Part shown: piece after piece, positions 47,235 to 60,339 of the stretch | Layout: each line of letters starts with the position of its first letter | How positions within the stretch are numbered: position 1 is the stretch's first letter | Origin: Mesocentrotus franciscanus | Lineage: Eukaryota; Echinodermata; Echinoidea; Camarodonta; Strongylocentrotidae | Length of the DNA stretch: 64,000 nucleotides | NCBI GenBank assembly: GCA_037976565.1 | Contig: CP137675.1 | Location: 6,476,272-6,540,271, forward strand | Direction: 5' to 3' | Notes under the pieces: generated by a model | Database searches by the model: none | What the model saw: only the letters and a program-made list of their open reading frames with translations | Told to the model about the DNA's origin: nothing | Program-made: the position numbers and the translations under genes

Positions 47235-47410
47235 AATATAGTAAATGTCTTCTCAGAAATTTACTGATCAATCTCCATGGCTCTTTAGATTGATCAATTA
47301 CATTTTTAGAAAGTTATTATAAACTTTATCTATCAAGAATCAAGAAAAAATAAATAACATTGTCACAATTATTTTATGAAAAGATTATTCCAACTTGATG
47401 GGCAACAGTG
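47235..47410. mobile_element. Truncated copy of the TA-flanked MITE
   Basis: From about ATATAGTAAATGTCTTCTCAG to TGATGGGCAACAGTG the sequence follows the right two thirds of the element at 35515-35766, including the central TTTACTGATCAAT...ATTGATCAATT. The right end is followed by TA. The left terminal part is missing. Confidence 0.75.
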
Positions 47411-48156
47411 TATATAACTCATGTATAACAATACAAATATACCACTTTATTCCTTTGTCTTATACTTCCATGACATTGTCTTGCCTCTGTATCACGTTGT
47501 TATCACTTTATAGTGACTTAATGAGTGCGTTCAGTGTATGTGTTCTTATAATTATGTGTTGGGTTTCTTTTGCGTCATTATTAATGCATGATCTTTCCTT
47601 CTTTTTTTTTTCTTCTCCTCATCGACTGTCCTCGGGCCAAAATATTGCATAGACCTGGAATACCACCCCCGGTAGGGGGCTTACGTCGGCGGATTGTGTA
47701 CCTTCCTGCACTCTAAGACCGTAATGGATACACCTTTGCCCTCAATAATGTTGTCGCCCATGGCATGGCAACTGCATAAATATTCTTACATTAAACAAGA
47801 CAGTGACTTCCATCTATTTATAATTTTGATGAAGTGTTTGATAAAATACGGACGTCTTTGAGTCTCCTGGTAATCAAATGAAAAAGAAATCGAAGGCCCT
47901 CATCTTCAAATATAATTCTGAGAAGATTCGTGAGCTAGAGAAGGAAACTTGGAAGACAGAGGAATAAAGAGCGTATAGGTTCATGAGGAAGTGAGAACGA
48001 GAGAATGAAATTAAGATAAATTAGTGTTACGTTTCTCAAAGAGGTAAAATCTTCAGGAATAGCACAAAAGTAGACAGGGAGAAAAACAACCTTTTCACAG
48101 AAAGGAATATTGGGAGAGAAAAAAGGTACACTAGAAATGGAATGGAAGAGTAGAAG
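47411..48156. other. Unique DNA, nothing recognised
   Basis: No gene or element is supported. Confidence 0.45.
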
Positions 48157-48300
48157 AAATGAGAGAAAGGGGGATCAGGAAGGAATGGGGAAGGGATAGA
48201 GAGGGAGAGAGAGGGGAGGGGGAGAGGGAGAGAGGGGGAGAGAGAGAGAGAGAGAGAGCGTGTGTGGGTGCGTGTGTGCGTGTGTGTGCGTGTATGTGTA
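48157..48300. repeat. GA then GT microsatellite
   Basis: Purine-rich GGGA/GAGA words give way at about 48258 to GTGTGCGTGTGT words. Confidence 0.93.
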
Positions 48301-51300
48301 AACATTATTTTAAAACGAAGAAAAGATACGATGAAACGCAATATAGAGTTTATTAGAGAGCTACTATAGGATGGAAGAACACATATTATGAAGATGGAGA
48401 GAAGAGGTGAGGGAAAGAGAGTGAGAGAGGAGTGTGAAGTCAAGAAGGGTTCAGAAAAAGAGCAAGGGCAAGAGTTCGTGCTTTGGGATATACTTATGTT
48501 TGTAAATCAAATAAGGCGAGTGAAAATTTGATAAGCCAGGGATTTCGACCTACGGTTACATGACTTTGTTTCCATTATTCTGGATGAAATTACCAAGCAG
48601 CTTTCACTCGTGATTGTGCTTGTGTGACACATCAAAAGATTATTTTTAAGATTTTGTAGAATCATTTGCCTTGCACGAGCACAGTTGAAGATTAATCTCG
48701 GTCATTTTTTAGCGCCTTGACGGATGAAGAAAATGAGTCTCTATTTATTATGAACAGACGAACGTTCGTCTCGGCCATTCTGTATGGTGTTTTCGAATAG
48801 CTTTGGTTACCAGTGCTTTAAACTACATTCACATATAATTCGTCCATTTCAAAGTCGTAGGATAATTCTTAAAGATCATCACTCACACCAAAGGCAACAT
48901 AACAGAACTATATTGTGTAGATCAATGATTTATTATCAAATGTTATTTAAACATGCAAATGTTATGCATTCGATCTCACCATTGCTTTGAGCAATTAAGG
49001 AATATTCTCATAGCTTGTATAATTATTAATTATGAAATTATAATTTCATCTTAGAATATCTAGATATTATATTTCTTACAAAATAGCAAAAATGTAATAC
49101 ATGTTAAGAACAAATTACATTATCTGATTTATCATCTAATATATACTGCTATCATATCAACTCACTTAGATAAACTCTGATATACTTACAAACACTTTGG
49201 CATCAGGTGCTATTTAAACATAAATGTTAAAATGATATCAGCTTCTTCTACAATTTCTATTCACGGATTCAATAATATGTATGATTCAATTAAAATGTTA
49301 TAACGTCTTAAATTACCAAAATCATACAATAGAATTAAGAAGAAGAAAATAAATTATGAAAGCTGCTTGGATACTTAGGTACAATTATTAATCAAAATCA
49401 CACATAGAAGCGTTTAAACATTTTCGGAACACATTCTGCAGATTTGATTAAAAAGTCAAATGAAGAAATTCATGTATTTCGTAATGTGCAGAGCATGCTT
49501 GATAATCAAAGCTTGCACAAGATTAAACTGACATGGCAGCAACTTACGTATGCAATTAATACAAATAAATCGTACAACTTTAACGGATTTTGTATTTTCA
49601 GAAGAAACTTCCATAACACTAAAGACATATGTATAACTTCGAAAAACTGCATTGGCGGACCCAGAATATTAAACAGAGGGGGTGGGGCGTTCGTTTCAGC
49701 GGCACCAACCCTTGTTTATGTGCATGCTTTATAGAATTTTGTCTTTGATAAGAAGGCATGTGCAAACCTTATATGTGCGTGCTACATGGTGATGTAGGGG
49801 TGGGCTAGGAAACAGAGGAGAATTCTCCATCCACCCCACCCCCTGGATACGCCTCTGCAGTATCAGTTGAACGACATCGTTCAATTACCTTTAAGCAAAC
49901 CACAGGTTCTGTTTGAATCACAAATACTTTAATCTGATACCCCTTACCTAGAACTGCGAGCACTCTTCAAATTTCAATCAATTTCTGCCGACAAACATTT
50001 ACCTAAATTATCGAAACCACTTCCAGAATCTATTCGGAAATCGCACGAATTCACATGCTTGCATTCAACGTAACATGTAATATATTATTAACCAACAACA
50101 GTGAATATGAACAAGAGAACAATCCAGAAACCACAAAAATCTCATCGACCGCCTTCAAGTGTACCGTGGTTAGAAAAATCCATTAGTGTGCAAAAATACA
50201 GGGTGGTCCCCCCCCCCTCAACAAAACCCTACTAGCATACTTCCAATAATGCAGGGCAAATTTTCCCGCTACAAGTAGATGGGAATCTTTTCTGAATAAA
50301 ATGATACCAAATTTGCCAAAATTAGTTGAGTGTTTTCTTTTCTTTGAAGAAATCCACTGTCAGTGCTTATACCATTTCATTGTGTAGTTTTACTAATGAT
50401 ATTATTCCTGAACTTTGGGCTAGCTGTAATACAAATGTAACATTCCACACACATTTTTCTTTACCAGGCGCTTATAACGACTCGGTAAACACAGACGTAT
50501 GGTTATACGAATTGTTCAAATCGCAATTTCATTAATACTGGACAAATTTAAACTCCTACCCTTCGTCGTCACAAAATGCTCCCTATTATTTGTTAATCAT
50601 TTTTATTTGCAAAGATTCTCCTTCTGGTGGTACCAGTGAATTTTAACCCATATTATTGGAAATATGCTAGTCCGGTTTTTATTGGGCCACCCTGTACAGT
50701 GATTTATGTCCTAGCCATAGTTCTAACCGTATGCAGATAACGATGGGTATTGGTAATGACAACAAAAGCATTCTCAACAGAAATTGACAACATTTACGCA
50801 GAAATAATGTATAATATGTATAAACCTTCAATCGTCATATTTACTCAAACGAATTTGCTAGAAAACATGATATTAACTAAGTAAATGACAAATAGTTAAC
50901 CAGAAAATGGAGGCAGTCAGGTCGACCAATAAGGAAACTGTTCATGTGTGTTGATTTCAGTGCATTTGCTTTTTCGGTTTCGTTCAGTTGGTTTTGATTT
51001 TGCTGGTTAAAAATCAATAACCGATGAACAATTCAGATTGAATTTCAGCCAGTTAATGCCGAAAGGTATAGATCCATCACCAAAACATTTTTTTTTTATT
51101 TCCACCCTCACCAACAATAAAAATGTATAAAAGTGTCAGATCCAGAATCGTTTTCGTTGGGAGGGGAGGGGGCAAGTGTGTTTTAAAAGATATTCGACGA
51201 ATAAAACAAAAAAATTGTAACATTCTTAACATAGAAAGAAACATGCCTTTGTAAAAGTTCATCAGCAAAAAAAAAAGTCACGCTTCCCCCCTCCCTCCTC

Positions 51301-52711
51301 GCATACTGCCCATACGGTTACATTACCCTGTTTATCAGTTAATAAAGTTCGATTCCTCTCATTAAAACATGATTAATCTCCCCAAGTCCTCGGGAACCAA
51401 GACATAATGGAAATCTGAAATTGTAATAAGATGTATGTCATGCTATTGTGGTTTCTTAATGCTAGCCCTAATTAATGAAATCCATTATTGCATTACCGGC
51501 CAGGGGACCCATGTAATGACATCCTAGGAGGGTACAGACCTGTTTTATTCTTGGCCCGGGGACTCGGGTAGGAGGAGGAGGATGGAAGTGGGAGGAGGCA
51601 GACCCCTAGCTTATAGGAGAGCTGCTGGCATCTTGCAAATGCATGGCAATGCGGCTGAAAAGAGCGTATACGGAATATTGGAGAAAGACAAAAACTTTAA
51701 AATGCTGACGCACTACTTTCTTTTTCAAATGTCACGAAATGAGAATAAAATCAGCAAAGAAAAGTGGGAAATTGCTGTACCAGTCGCTGTCAGTAAATTG
51801 TAAGCACTGTTTGCAATACAAATGAAGATGCGTAAGGAATCAAGAATATGCTTCTAAATTTGTGAAAACTAAGATGTATGATTTCCCAGGGCATCTTCAT
51901 TTGAGTATCCAAACCACTAGTTTTACTATCTAGGTATGTGATCTACATGAAGATATTTAAGTGATCATGCATTTTAATAATTGCGGTTAAATTTCTACCC
52001 TCTCTCTCTCTCTCTGGGGCACTAGCCTGTCCATTTTTTTTCCTTTTTTCATGCTGTAGGTAAAAGTGGAAAATGATATAGGCCCTACACGAAAGTTACG
52101 GAGAAACCAGATGAAATTCACAACTATAGTTTGATCTATAATGATGCATGCCTAACTTACCAGGCCTATTTTTTTTTTTCATTTGGGCATTGCTTTAAAA
52201 AATCATTAAAAAAAACTCTTCATTGCGCTACTACTAACAAAAAGTATTATACATAATGTTTAATTTGTAGTATTTTGCTCATAATAATAGTAGATAGAGA
52301 TAACCTTCTTAAAATGTCAGGATTGTCTTCTATGATTTGTTACACGACAACGGAATGTTAGCATTATGAGCAAAGGAGAGGGTTGGATTACATTTTATTA
52401 TGGAGACCGCCCCAATCCCTCCCTCCCCCGATCTAGAAAAGAAACCCATTTACCCTTAGTTTGGTTAATGGATCAGACTACCCGCAACGGACGACAGAGC
52501 GAGCTCTTTCTAAGTGAAAACTCGAAAACCTTTTTTTAGAGAGAATCGTTTTCCTTCAGGCTCTCGGTCCTTTTGAGCAGTGTCCAGACGGAAAACTTTA
52601 ATGCACCATCGCCTACATGGTTAATAACCATGGAGGTCGGTTAACATTACCAAAAAATTCCAATGCACATCCACTGCAGGAATTTCCATCTAAATTCCCT
52701 TTTTCCCCAGT
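48301..52711. other. 4.4 kb of AT-rich DNA with weak hAT-like fragments
   Basis: No gene is supported. A fragment at about 49651-49858 starts CATTGGCGGACCCAG and ends CCTGGATACGCCTCTG, which suggests a diverged hAT-type element, but the 8-bp flanks do not match. A further G-rich GATCCAGAATCG phrase occurs at about 51139. The open frames at 50326-50535 and 51582-51803 show no motif. Confidence 0.4.
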
Positions 52712-52740
52712 ATGACGTGCATGACGTGCATGACGTGCAT
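52712..52740. promoter_or_regulatory. Three tandem ATGACGTGC 9-mers (CRE-like)
   Basis: ATGACGTGC repeats three times in perfect tandem, each holding a TGACGT core like the CREB/ATF half-site. TGACG words recur just downstream at 52778-52815. It may be a binding-site cluster or only a tiny tandem repeat. Confidence 0.3.
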
Positions 52741-54606
52741 TCCTAATGTCCCCCTGTTGCATACGGGTCATCATTACGCTGACGCAGGACTCCGTCACCG
52801 ACTGACGCGGTCTTTGACGCGACACGTGCGAATAATATCGTCATAAACTGAATGCAAGAATGGAACCTATATTACGGGGGCATGCACTACCGTTAAAGGC
52901 TTGATAAAGGTAGGTAATAAGGCCAAATAAAATTGATTCTTAGTTTCTCGTTCCCTCCTCCTTCTTTCTTCGGCCCGTCTCAAATTGGGTTTTGTAATTT
53001 TATATTTTCGTTCTAAAATGAAGCTAAATAGCAATTTGAGGACAATAGAAAGTAACATCATGAAAAAATAACTCAATATAATGCAATTACAACTTGTTTT
53101 GAGCCCCTGAAATGCATGGACAAACAGAAATAATACCAAGTAGGGGTTCTATAACAAAAAACCCACGAACTCCCTCCTCCTCAAAAATCGGGTCGAGAAA
53201 CTAGTAATCAAATTACTTGGTCTACGCAATCGAAATGACACCTCATGTGCAACGGACAGACCGAACTGCGTATAGTGCTGTATGAATGAAGGCTGTGCAC
53301 TCAAGGGGGCTAAGCACGACCAAAATTACGCAGAACACGTAAACTTGATCAAAACACAGGCAGTGTTAACGTATCTACCCGTTAATAGAATGTTCCATAA
53401 TGGCTCGGCCTGACCTATTTTTTCCGAAAATCAGGCAGAAGTTTTCTCCACTTTTTTCCCCTAAATTTGTTCTAACTACAAAAAAATCGCCAGGAGACAT
53501 CATTGCCCTCTCTAAGCCCCTCGATTGATCGCGAGCTATAAAGTAATTAAACGCTCAATAAAAATGTCATTTCCAATTTTCTAGGCAATCGATTTTAATG
53601 CATGGAACAACGTCATAATTATGTTTTGGTCATATACTCATAAGACGGAAGTATGTTCACGAGGTTTAAAATTAATTCTTTGCGTGGTAAGTAGATTATT
53701 TAGACTGTGTTATAGCTAAAGGACTTTGATTTAATCGGGTGTCTATTATCAGGATTGGTAGCACAAAGCAAATTTAACAGATTTACAGGTATCATTCTTT
53801 GCCATTCAGTGGATAAATAGTTTTGTTAATGTCATTTAAAGTGAAACAAGAGAGAATTGAAATCATCATTTGTTTAAATCTATATAGAGAGAAAATAACT
53901 CATTACTTTAGTGTGTTAAGTTGGGATTTGCTGAACTCTTTAGTTCTTACTTATACCACTTACACATCTATACAGATATTAACAATTATAACACAAGATA
54001 AATTTGTAGAGTACTGCAGTTGCATCCGCAGTTGATGACACACACAAAATATTAATCTTAAACAAAATATGATCGGAAATTTGGGATACCTTTAGAGGAC
54101 TTTAATTTTCCCAATCCTAATATTAAATAATTAAAAAGTCTTTCATACATGAGCTTTTGATCAGTCAAAAACACTTTTCTGTTAGCCCGTGTACTTTCTT
54201 TCCCGAGGAGTAAACCATGAGGGGTACCGGAAGAGGAAAATGGTGTTTACATTGGTATTGATTGATATTGATATAGTCAGAACTACTGTATGACAAGAAC
54301 TAATGAATACAGAGCACCGGTATTAGCAAGAATGTAGTCCTACTTTATTTTTCATGTCTAGAAAGCCTTAAGTTTCACGTAATTTGAGTTCGAGAGAGAA
54401 AATAGGTCATATCGACTATGAATTTTGCAATGATTTGTATACGTTACAACACTTTTTTTTTTGGAATGGATGTCTTGCAAAAAATGAACTCGCGCAAACT
54501 AAAATCATTCTTTGCCATGCATTTGGAATTGCATGTTCGACACGTTAACAAAATCACGTCAAAGGTGGCGAGGTACCGAAAGAATTATGGCTCTTCTCTT
54601 TCGCTC
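52741..54606. other. AT-rich DNA, nothing recognised
   Basis: It contains GACGCAGGACTCCGTCA at about 52780-52797, similar to the hairpins at 54.8 and 55.0 kb. No gene is supported. Confidence 0.45.
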
Positions 54607-54998
54607 GTTGCACACAAGGTGTCATTCTGATTAACTTGCGCTAATGGAGCCTGTGAAAGCAATTAGCAAATACGCCAGTAAGTCAATGTAATGTGTGCAC
54701 TGTGATTTTTTCGATCATCGATGAAACCTACAAATGGCTCGACAAAGGCCGCACAAATCGCTGACGCAATCCTACGTCAGGCAAATGATGCCTAAAGCCC
54801 GTTGCACACAAAGCGTCATTTCGTTTGCATTAATTTGCGCTAATCATGCTAATCAAGCCGGTTAAGGGAACTAGCCCATGCGCCCGTAATTCAATGCAAT
54901 ATGTGCACTATTTTGCAATCACCTTCGTATTAAATCACTCTCATATGCAGCGTCAGATACTGCGCCACTGGCTGACGCAATCCTGCGTCAGAAAAATA
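54607..54998. repeat. Diverged 194-bp tandem duplication ending in TGACG hairpins
   Basis: Copy 1 (54607-54800) and copy 2 (54801 to about 54998) both start GTTGCACACAA, contain TTTGCGCTAAT-like and CAATGTAATGTGTGCACT-like phrases, and close with CTGACGCAATCC followed by (T)ACGTCAG or TGCGTCAG. The copies are well diverged, so the duplication is old or the copies are separate insertions of one small element. Confidence 0.75.
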
Positions 54999-56816
54999 TT
55001 ACGGATAACTGTATTATAAGGATATGCCTGAATGTAATTATTGAGAACAGGTGTGATTGGGCGTCTCTTTGATCTTTTTGACTTCTTAACAGATGACCTT
55101 TTGACTTCTAAGTCATCTAATTTAGATATGAACGTATTGTAAGCACCTTGAATTATACTACACTTTTGTCCTCCCTCTCACTCCTGATACGATTGGCAGA
55201 CGGCATTAACCAAATAATCTCGTCTTGAAAAGAGCATTCATGAAGCAAGCGAGGAGGCCAAGGTAATGGTGTTTCCTTATTCCATGTTTCCTCTTTCTCC
55301 TCAAATCTCTTTTTTCTCCATCAATTTTCTTCTCGTCAAGTAACGCAACCTTGTTGGGAGCGCATCATGCTTGATTTGATTGCTTTGATTAGGCAGCTCA
55401 AAAGAAGCTGGCTCTCACGGATGAGATTTTCTCAGTAAATCTCGTTGGAGCAGGTTGGAGTATAATTTGAGCGTGATTAGATGGAATCAAAGTAATGTTT
55501 TTTTGTGCAGGAGATACATAGGTCGACGTGACAGGTGGCCGACCAGACAGACAATTATTGGCGGCTACCCATCACTGAGGGAGAGAGGGGTCAGGCGCCC
55601 ATGAACTCCCTAATGAGATAATTTATGTGTACATACATTGTGTATATATTTTTTTTAAAGAGTGGATTCAACTAGATTTGGTTTCGACTCCTCTTTGAAT
55701 TTTGCACTAGAAAACTAAGTTATCCCTAATATGACTCCTAAAATAGTGGATTTATACTCCTGTTCATTTTAAGAGTGGCTGGAAAGAAGGATGGAAGGAA
55801 AGGCAAAGGACTTGATGATCTCAAAGCAATGAAATATTCTAACCAAGGTTTTTTCTTATACGATATAATTCATTTATGAGCTGACCTCTTCGTGAAAATT
55901 GTCTTTTAGCAATGGAAGGGGTCGGATGTTGAATAGAAAGATTGCACTAATAGTCCAAATTGGTACCATGGGGCGTTTTTAATTGCATCAGTTAAATCTT
56001 AACCTCAAGCAAGTGTGGATGATGTGGTGGTTTTCCCCGACAGGTCCGCTGGTATCTGTTTTATATTAAAATTATCTTCATCTTCCGCATGGTAACAATA
56101 ACCTTCAGGACTCGAGATAAAATATCTGAGCTCTCTAAGAAAAGGTCATATATTGTGGAACATTTTCTTTTTATTCGAATGGCTGGAATGGGAATGATGG
56201 ATATTCTACACATAACATCACATTACACCTTAAATATAAAGATTTTGGCAATGTGACTACTTTGTAAAAAAAATGTCTGGAAGCAGTGGGGAAGTTTCAT
56301 ATACATGTCGTAAATAAGGATTAATATGATTTTTCGGAATAGTCCAAATGAAGAAAAAATTATTCAGTCTTGCTGCAAATAGCATGTACTAGTATAGAGA
56401 TGTATTTGCGCCATGTTACGCTTTTAAAAAGCGTGACGTAAGATAGAATTTTACAACACGGTATAGGTGGTTTCTGGTTGCGTTCAAATTCCTTCTCTTT
56501 CTTTTATTCCCTCTTCGCGACCATTTTTGCCTCGACTTTTTCTGCCACATCCATCTTCCTTTGACTCACTATAAAACCACAAATCGATAATAAAATTCGC
56601 ATCACACGAAGTGAAAATGACTGTATGTGCAGTTAGCCATTACTGATGTTTGCACTTAGAGACATTATTCAGTTCAGTCAACTATACATAACCAACACAT
56701 TTTGAATGACTGGTAGAGCTCGCTTTAAAAAAAAAGTTAAATAAATTGTGCAAATCGAGACAATACAATTTTACTTATTTTTAACTAAAATATTTTATTA
56801 GTCGTCAAACACATAC
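54999..56816. other. AT-rich DNA; presumed intron of the downstream-extending gene
   Basis: This lies on the 3' side of the donor at 56816/56817 and is presumably the first coding intron of the minus-strand gene. I could not find the next exon with confidence. Confidence 0.45.
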
Positions 56817-57866
56817 CTCCCTATCAGAATCCCAAGTATCACTATTACTGGGTGCGTCTATATGAACAAGTGCATAAGTAGTCCATGTGTTTATATCCCT
56901 GTTGTAATCAGCATGGAAATCTACAGATTCAGCATCGCTACAAGAGGTCGTCGAAAACCGACTCAGCGCAGGCGATCTCATCAAGAACTCGGATCGGAGG
57001 GCGAGCTCTGGACTGACTACGATTTCGAGATCAGAGTAAAGACCGAGGTTGGAGAGTCTATCGCCATCGCTGGTGGCTGTGTGACGGGTCGAACTCGTGC
57101 ACGAACAATTCCCCTGAGAACCCATTTCACTCAAGTCACGCTGGGTAGACTCCGCGTCTGACTTGGTCCCGTAGTCTGACTCGTCACCACAGATTCCGAA
57201 TTGGCTGCCGTCTTCGCTGCAGGCTTTTCTAAGAGATCCATTCAAAACAGGGTCTTTTATTGGACTCTGTTGTTCGGTCGCAAGACTAGATTCCGATTCG
57301 GATTTCAATTTCGAGCTAAGCGCGGAACATCGCCGGGATTTGGCGCTGACGCGTCGTCGCATTCGGGCCGACAGTCGTAACAGCTCTGGCGAGTCTAGTC
57401 TCTCTTGTGAGCTGTCACTCGCCGTGCATCTCATCGCTTGATTGCGATGGTGGATTTTATTTACCTTAACATTCCGTTTACCTACCGTCGCATCAAGCTC
57501 TGTCGACACTCGTTCAATCTGGACTAATACCCCTCGAAGCTCAACGACGACGGAGCTCTCCGAGATCACGGTCTCTAAATCCTTCACGACGACAGCGATC
57601 TGTTGTTTTAAACGATGTTTTCGTTTCCGGCAGGGCTTAGGGGCCTCGACCTGTGGTGGCACGTTAAACTGAACGCGTGGTTTGTGGTGAGACTCGGTCT
57701 TCTTCTCGATTGCTTTCACCCGTGTGACCACGTCTCGTTTCGGGTCGTCTTGGACGTCATTGACGGGTTCGTTGACGACGGGATCCATTCCTTCTGTGGC
57801 AGGTGTTGATCCCTGGTCAGAAGGCATTTCTGGTGAATACGATTGGAAGTGATCTAGATTCCGCAT
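56817..57866 (-). CDS. First coding exon, possible Largen/INSYN1-family protein (partial)
   Basis: A 350-codon minus-strand exon, clearly richer in G+C than the flanks. It starts at ATG 57866 (MRNLDHFQSYSPEM), with an in-frame TGA about 30 bp upstream and no good acceptor between. It ends in phase 0 at a strong donor, AGGGAG|GTATGT. After an acidic, proline-containing N-terminus comes HKPRVQFNVPP, a basic cluster CRKRKHRLKQQ, and a helical segment at about residues 86-129. That segment has the pattern QIAVVVKDLETVI...VVVELRGVLVQIERVSTEL. From memory, this resembles the N-terminal helix of Largen (PRR16, a translation and cell-size regulator) and INSYN1 (an inhibitory-synapse factor). A Ser/Asp-rich, disordered-looking middle leads to DINTWTTYALVHID near the exon end. 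That it is coding is strong; the family is tentative. Later exons are missing from this annotation. Confidence 0.8.
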
Positions 57867-59319
57867 GAAAAAATATGATATTACTCTCCACACTCTTCAA
57901 AGAATTAATGAAATCTTCACCAATATCATTATTTTGGGCATTAAAACTCACTATTAACGACAATATATCACGACGACTTGGCAATCCGTAGAAGACTATC
58001 AATTTATATAATGTTTGAAAATATTAGTCATAAAACAATTTCATTATCTTATGCGTTAGCTGTTTCGTTCAATCATCGACACAAAAGAAAATTCATCAAA
58101 ACACACTGTTATGGCATCAAAATGATTAGCAGATGCATCCAGGTATTAATCACTCCCGACAGAGAGGCAATGACTAACCGATTCAACACACGACATTCAT
58201 ATCACAAGCGCTAGGATACCACGCTCGAAAACTAGACCATGAAGTTTGAACAGGCCGCCGTATCGAAAGAAAAAACAGAGAAAATCCAAATCAAATCCTA
58301 GATAGTGTTTATAACTCCGCGAGATACAGCATGAATTGATATTTGAATATTTGGCCTCATTTCCCTCGAAAGCTCGACATAAAATGAATAATTATATCAC
58401 TCTTTCTATGACACAAAGTGAGGAGACAGTGCGATCCAGGAAGCGATTTTGTCAAGAATGGAGGCCTGTGGGAGATTGATAGACTGACGGAAATATATAG
58501 GCGACTGCGGAGACGGTCACACGATGCAGTCACGAAGGTAAAAGATCATTCGATCCACTAGAGAAACCTTGGGCATTGAATTGAATCCGATCAGATTACA
58601 GCTGACGTAATGACACCATCACCAAAGGCCAGTTTTGCCAAAAATCTCTGTAGGCTTCAAAAAGGGGATAAACAGCTTAATTTTGTTTTTTTGTGAAGAA
58701 AACATGGGTTCTTAATCCACATTTACATCAACTGCACACGGCATTAAGTTCGGAGCACAGTAGAATGCAGCTGAAAATCAATTATTCCACCTCACAGATT
58801 TAGGTCTGGCACATTGGGTAGGCATCCGCTTGACTCACCCGTATATTCCCATGTGATGCATTTCATGAGCGGGTGCTGAACTTCCATCCCAAGAGCTCTA
58901 AACCCATCATTATCCCTAGAACCAAAAGGCACAGCTCTTTCATTTAGACACCAAACCTCGGGCCATGGATATAAGAGGATGCATTAAGAATAACACGTCC
59001 CACTGCCTCAATGCATGTCACATGCACTGGATTTAACCATCACGCAGGATAAACAGTTGTTGAAACAGAATAACGACGTTTTGATGACACCTTCTCGGTG
59101 ACTTATCTGCACTCTCGATTTCCCTTGACTCTTAGTTCGGCTCTTTACAAAGCAGTCAGCTTCCCATCCCCCTCGCCCTGAAGGAATGTTAATTTCTACA
59201 CTTTCTCATCATCCTATTTTATCTTCTTCTTTCATTTCCAGGCGCTCTCCTCTCCCTCTCCTTTGTCAACAAGGATCGTAAAATAGCGCGACTGTCGTAC
59301 GTGTGAATGCAATTAGGGT
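57867..59319. other. 5' flank of the Largen/INSYN1-like gene
   Basis: Presumed 5' UTR, promoter or upstream intron of the minus-strand gene. No promoter element could be assigned. A second minus-strand frame (57817-58002) overlaps the start of the exon and is read as chance. Confidence 0.4.
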
Positions 59320-59402
59320 GTGATGTTATCCGAGCTGTGTCGTGGCACCTGGGTCGATCCCGCCAACTGCCGGATGGCAAGAGGTGCTGTTGACACGACA
59401 CC
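59320..59402. other. GC-rich segment with an inverted repeat
   Basis: GTGTCGTGGCACCT is matched, with one insertion, by AGGTGC...CACGACAC about 45 bases on, so a hairpin is possible. The plus-strand frame reads ELCRGTWVDPANCRM, whose W-x-P-x-x-C pattern faintly recalls hormone-receptor-type domains of adhesion GPCRs. There are no supporting exons and I do not call a gene. Confidence 0.25.
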
Positions 59403-60339
59403 CTATATCTTGTACCTGTTATACGATTATCATCATCACGACACAGTTACGAAGTTGTGTAGCTCAGCTCTAATTTTTCACCGAAACTTTTCCAGTTTCA
59501 AAGTTTGTAGATGCCTGCTTCAGATTCTGATTGCAATATGGCGATTGTATGGCGAAGCACCAGTGAATTGTCTATACCCTTCGCGTAATTGTTTGAATGT
59601 TATATAGCAGATTATCGAGATGTACTTCTGTTCTCAATCTGTTCATTTTCTAAAGTAAAGTGATTCAATCATTTACAGTCAGTATTTAGGCATATAATGT
59701 TCCCCCATCCAAATTGTTTCTGTTTAGCGTTTCGAAAAATACAATATGAAATAAAGTACCTTCAGTTCTTCACAGTGCCCTCATAAGTCAAACCATCACG
59801 TAGTCCATTTTCATCCGCTCCATAAAAAAGCACTATGAGCTTTCATGACTTTACAAAGTTCATATCATATTGCAGAACAGTCAGACAGCTTAGAGTATTT
59901 CATCATGTGTATCACGTTACAGGTAAACAGACCTTCAATAAATGCGTTATAAAAATAGAATCAAAAGGTTGAAATTCAGCCTTCTTCAAGCATTTAAGGC
60001 GATGGATGATAATATGTCTCTTTCAGCTGAATATGACAAGGAACTATACCGAAGCGTTTTATTTATGAAGGGTGTTATTGCTATATTTCATAGGCACTCA
60101 ATAAGAGGTTGGCGTTGTCAAGTTACATGTCCCCGTTCTATATTGCCCGGATCAAGCCGTTTCAATCACAAAGCAAAAATAACATTGACTTGAACGGGGA
60201 GATGAAATTACATCCAGTGGGCGACTGGGTATTCCAGACTATATTGTTGTCTTTATCATGTTCCGTCAATAAAGATTCCTCAAAGCCGTCTCCTTCGAAG
60301 AACAAAATACAGAATCGCTTTCAATTCCACACCAACCAA
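59403..60339. other. AT-rich DNA, nothing recognised
   Basis: No gene or element is supported. Confidence 0.45.

Noticed and set aside
56862..57809. Three plus-strand frames of 64-99 codons
   Set aside because: Antisense shadows of the GC-richer minus-strand exon.
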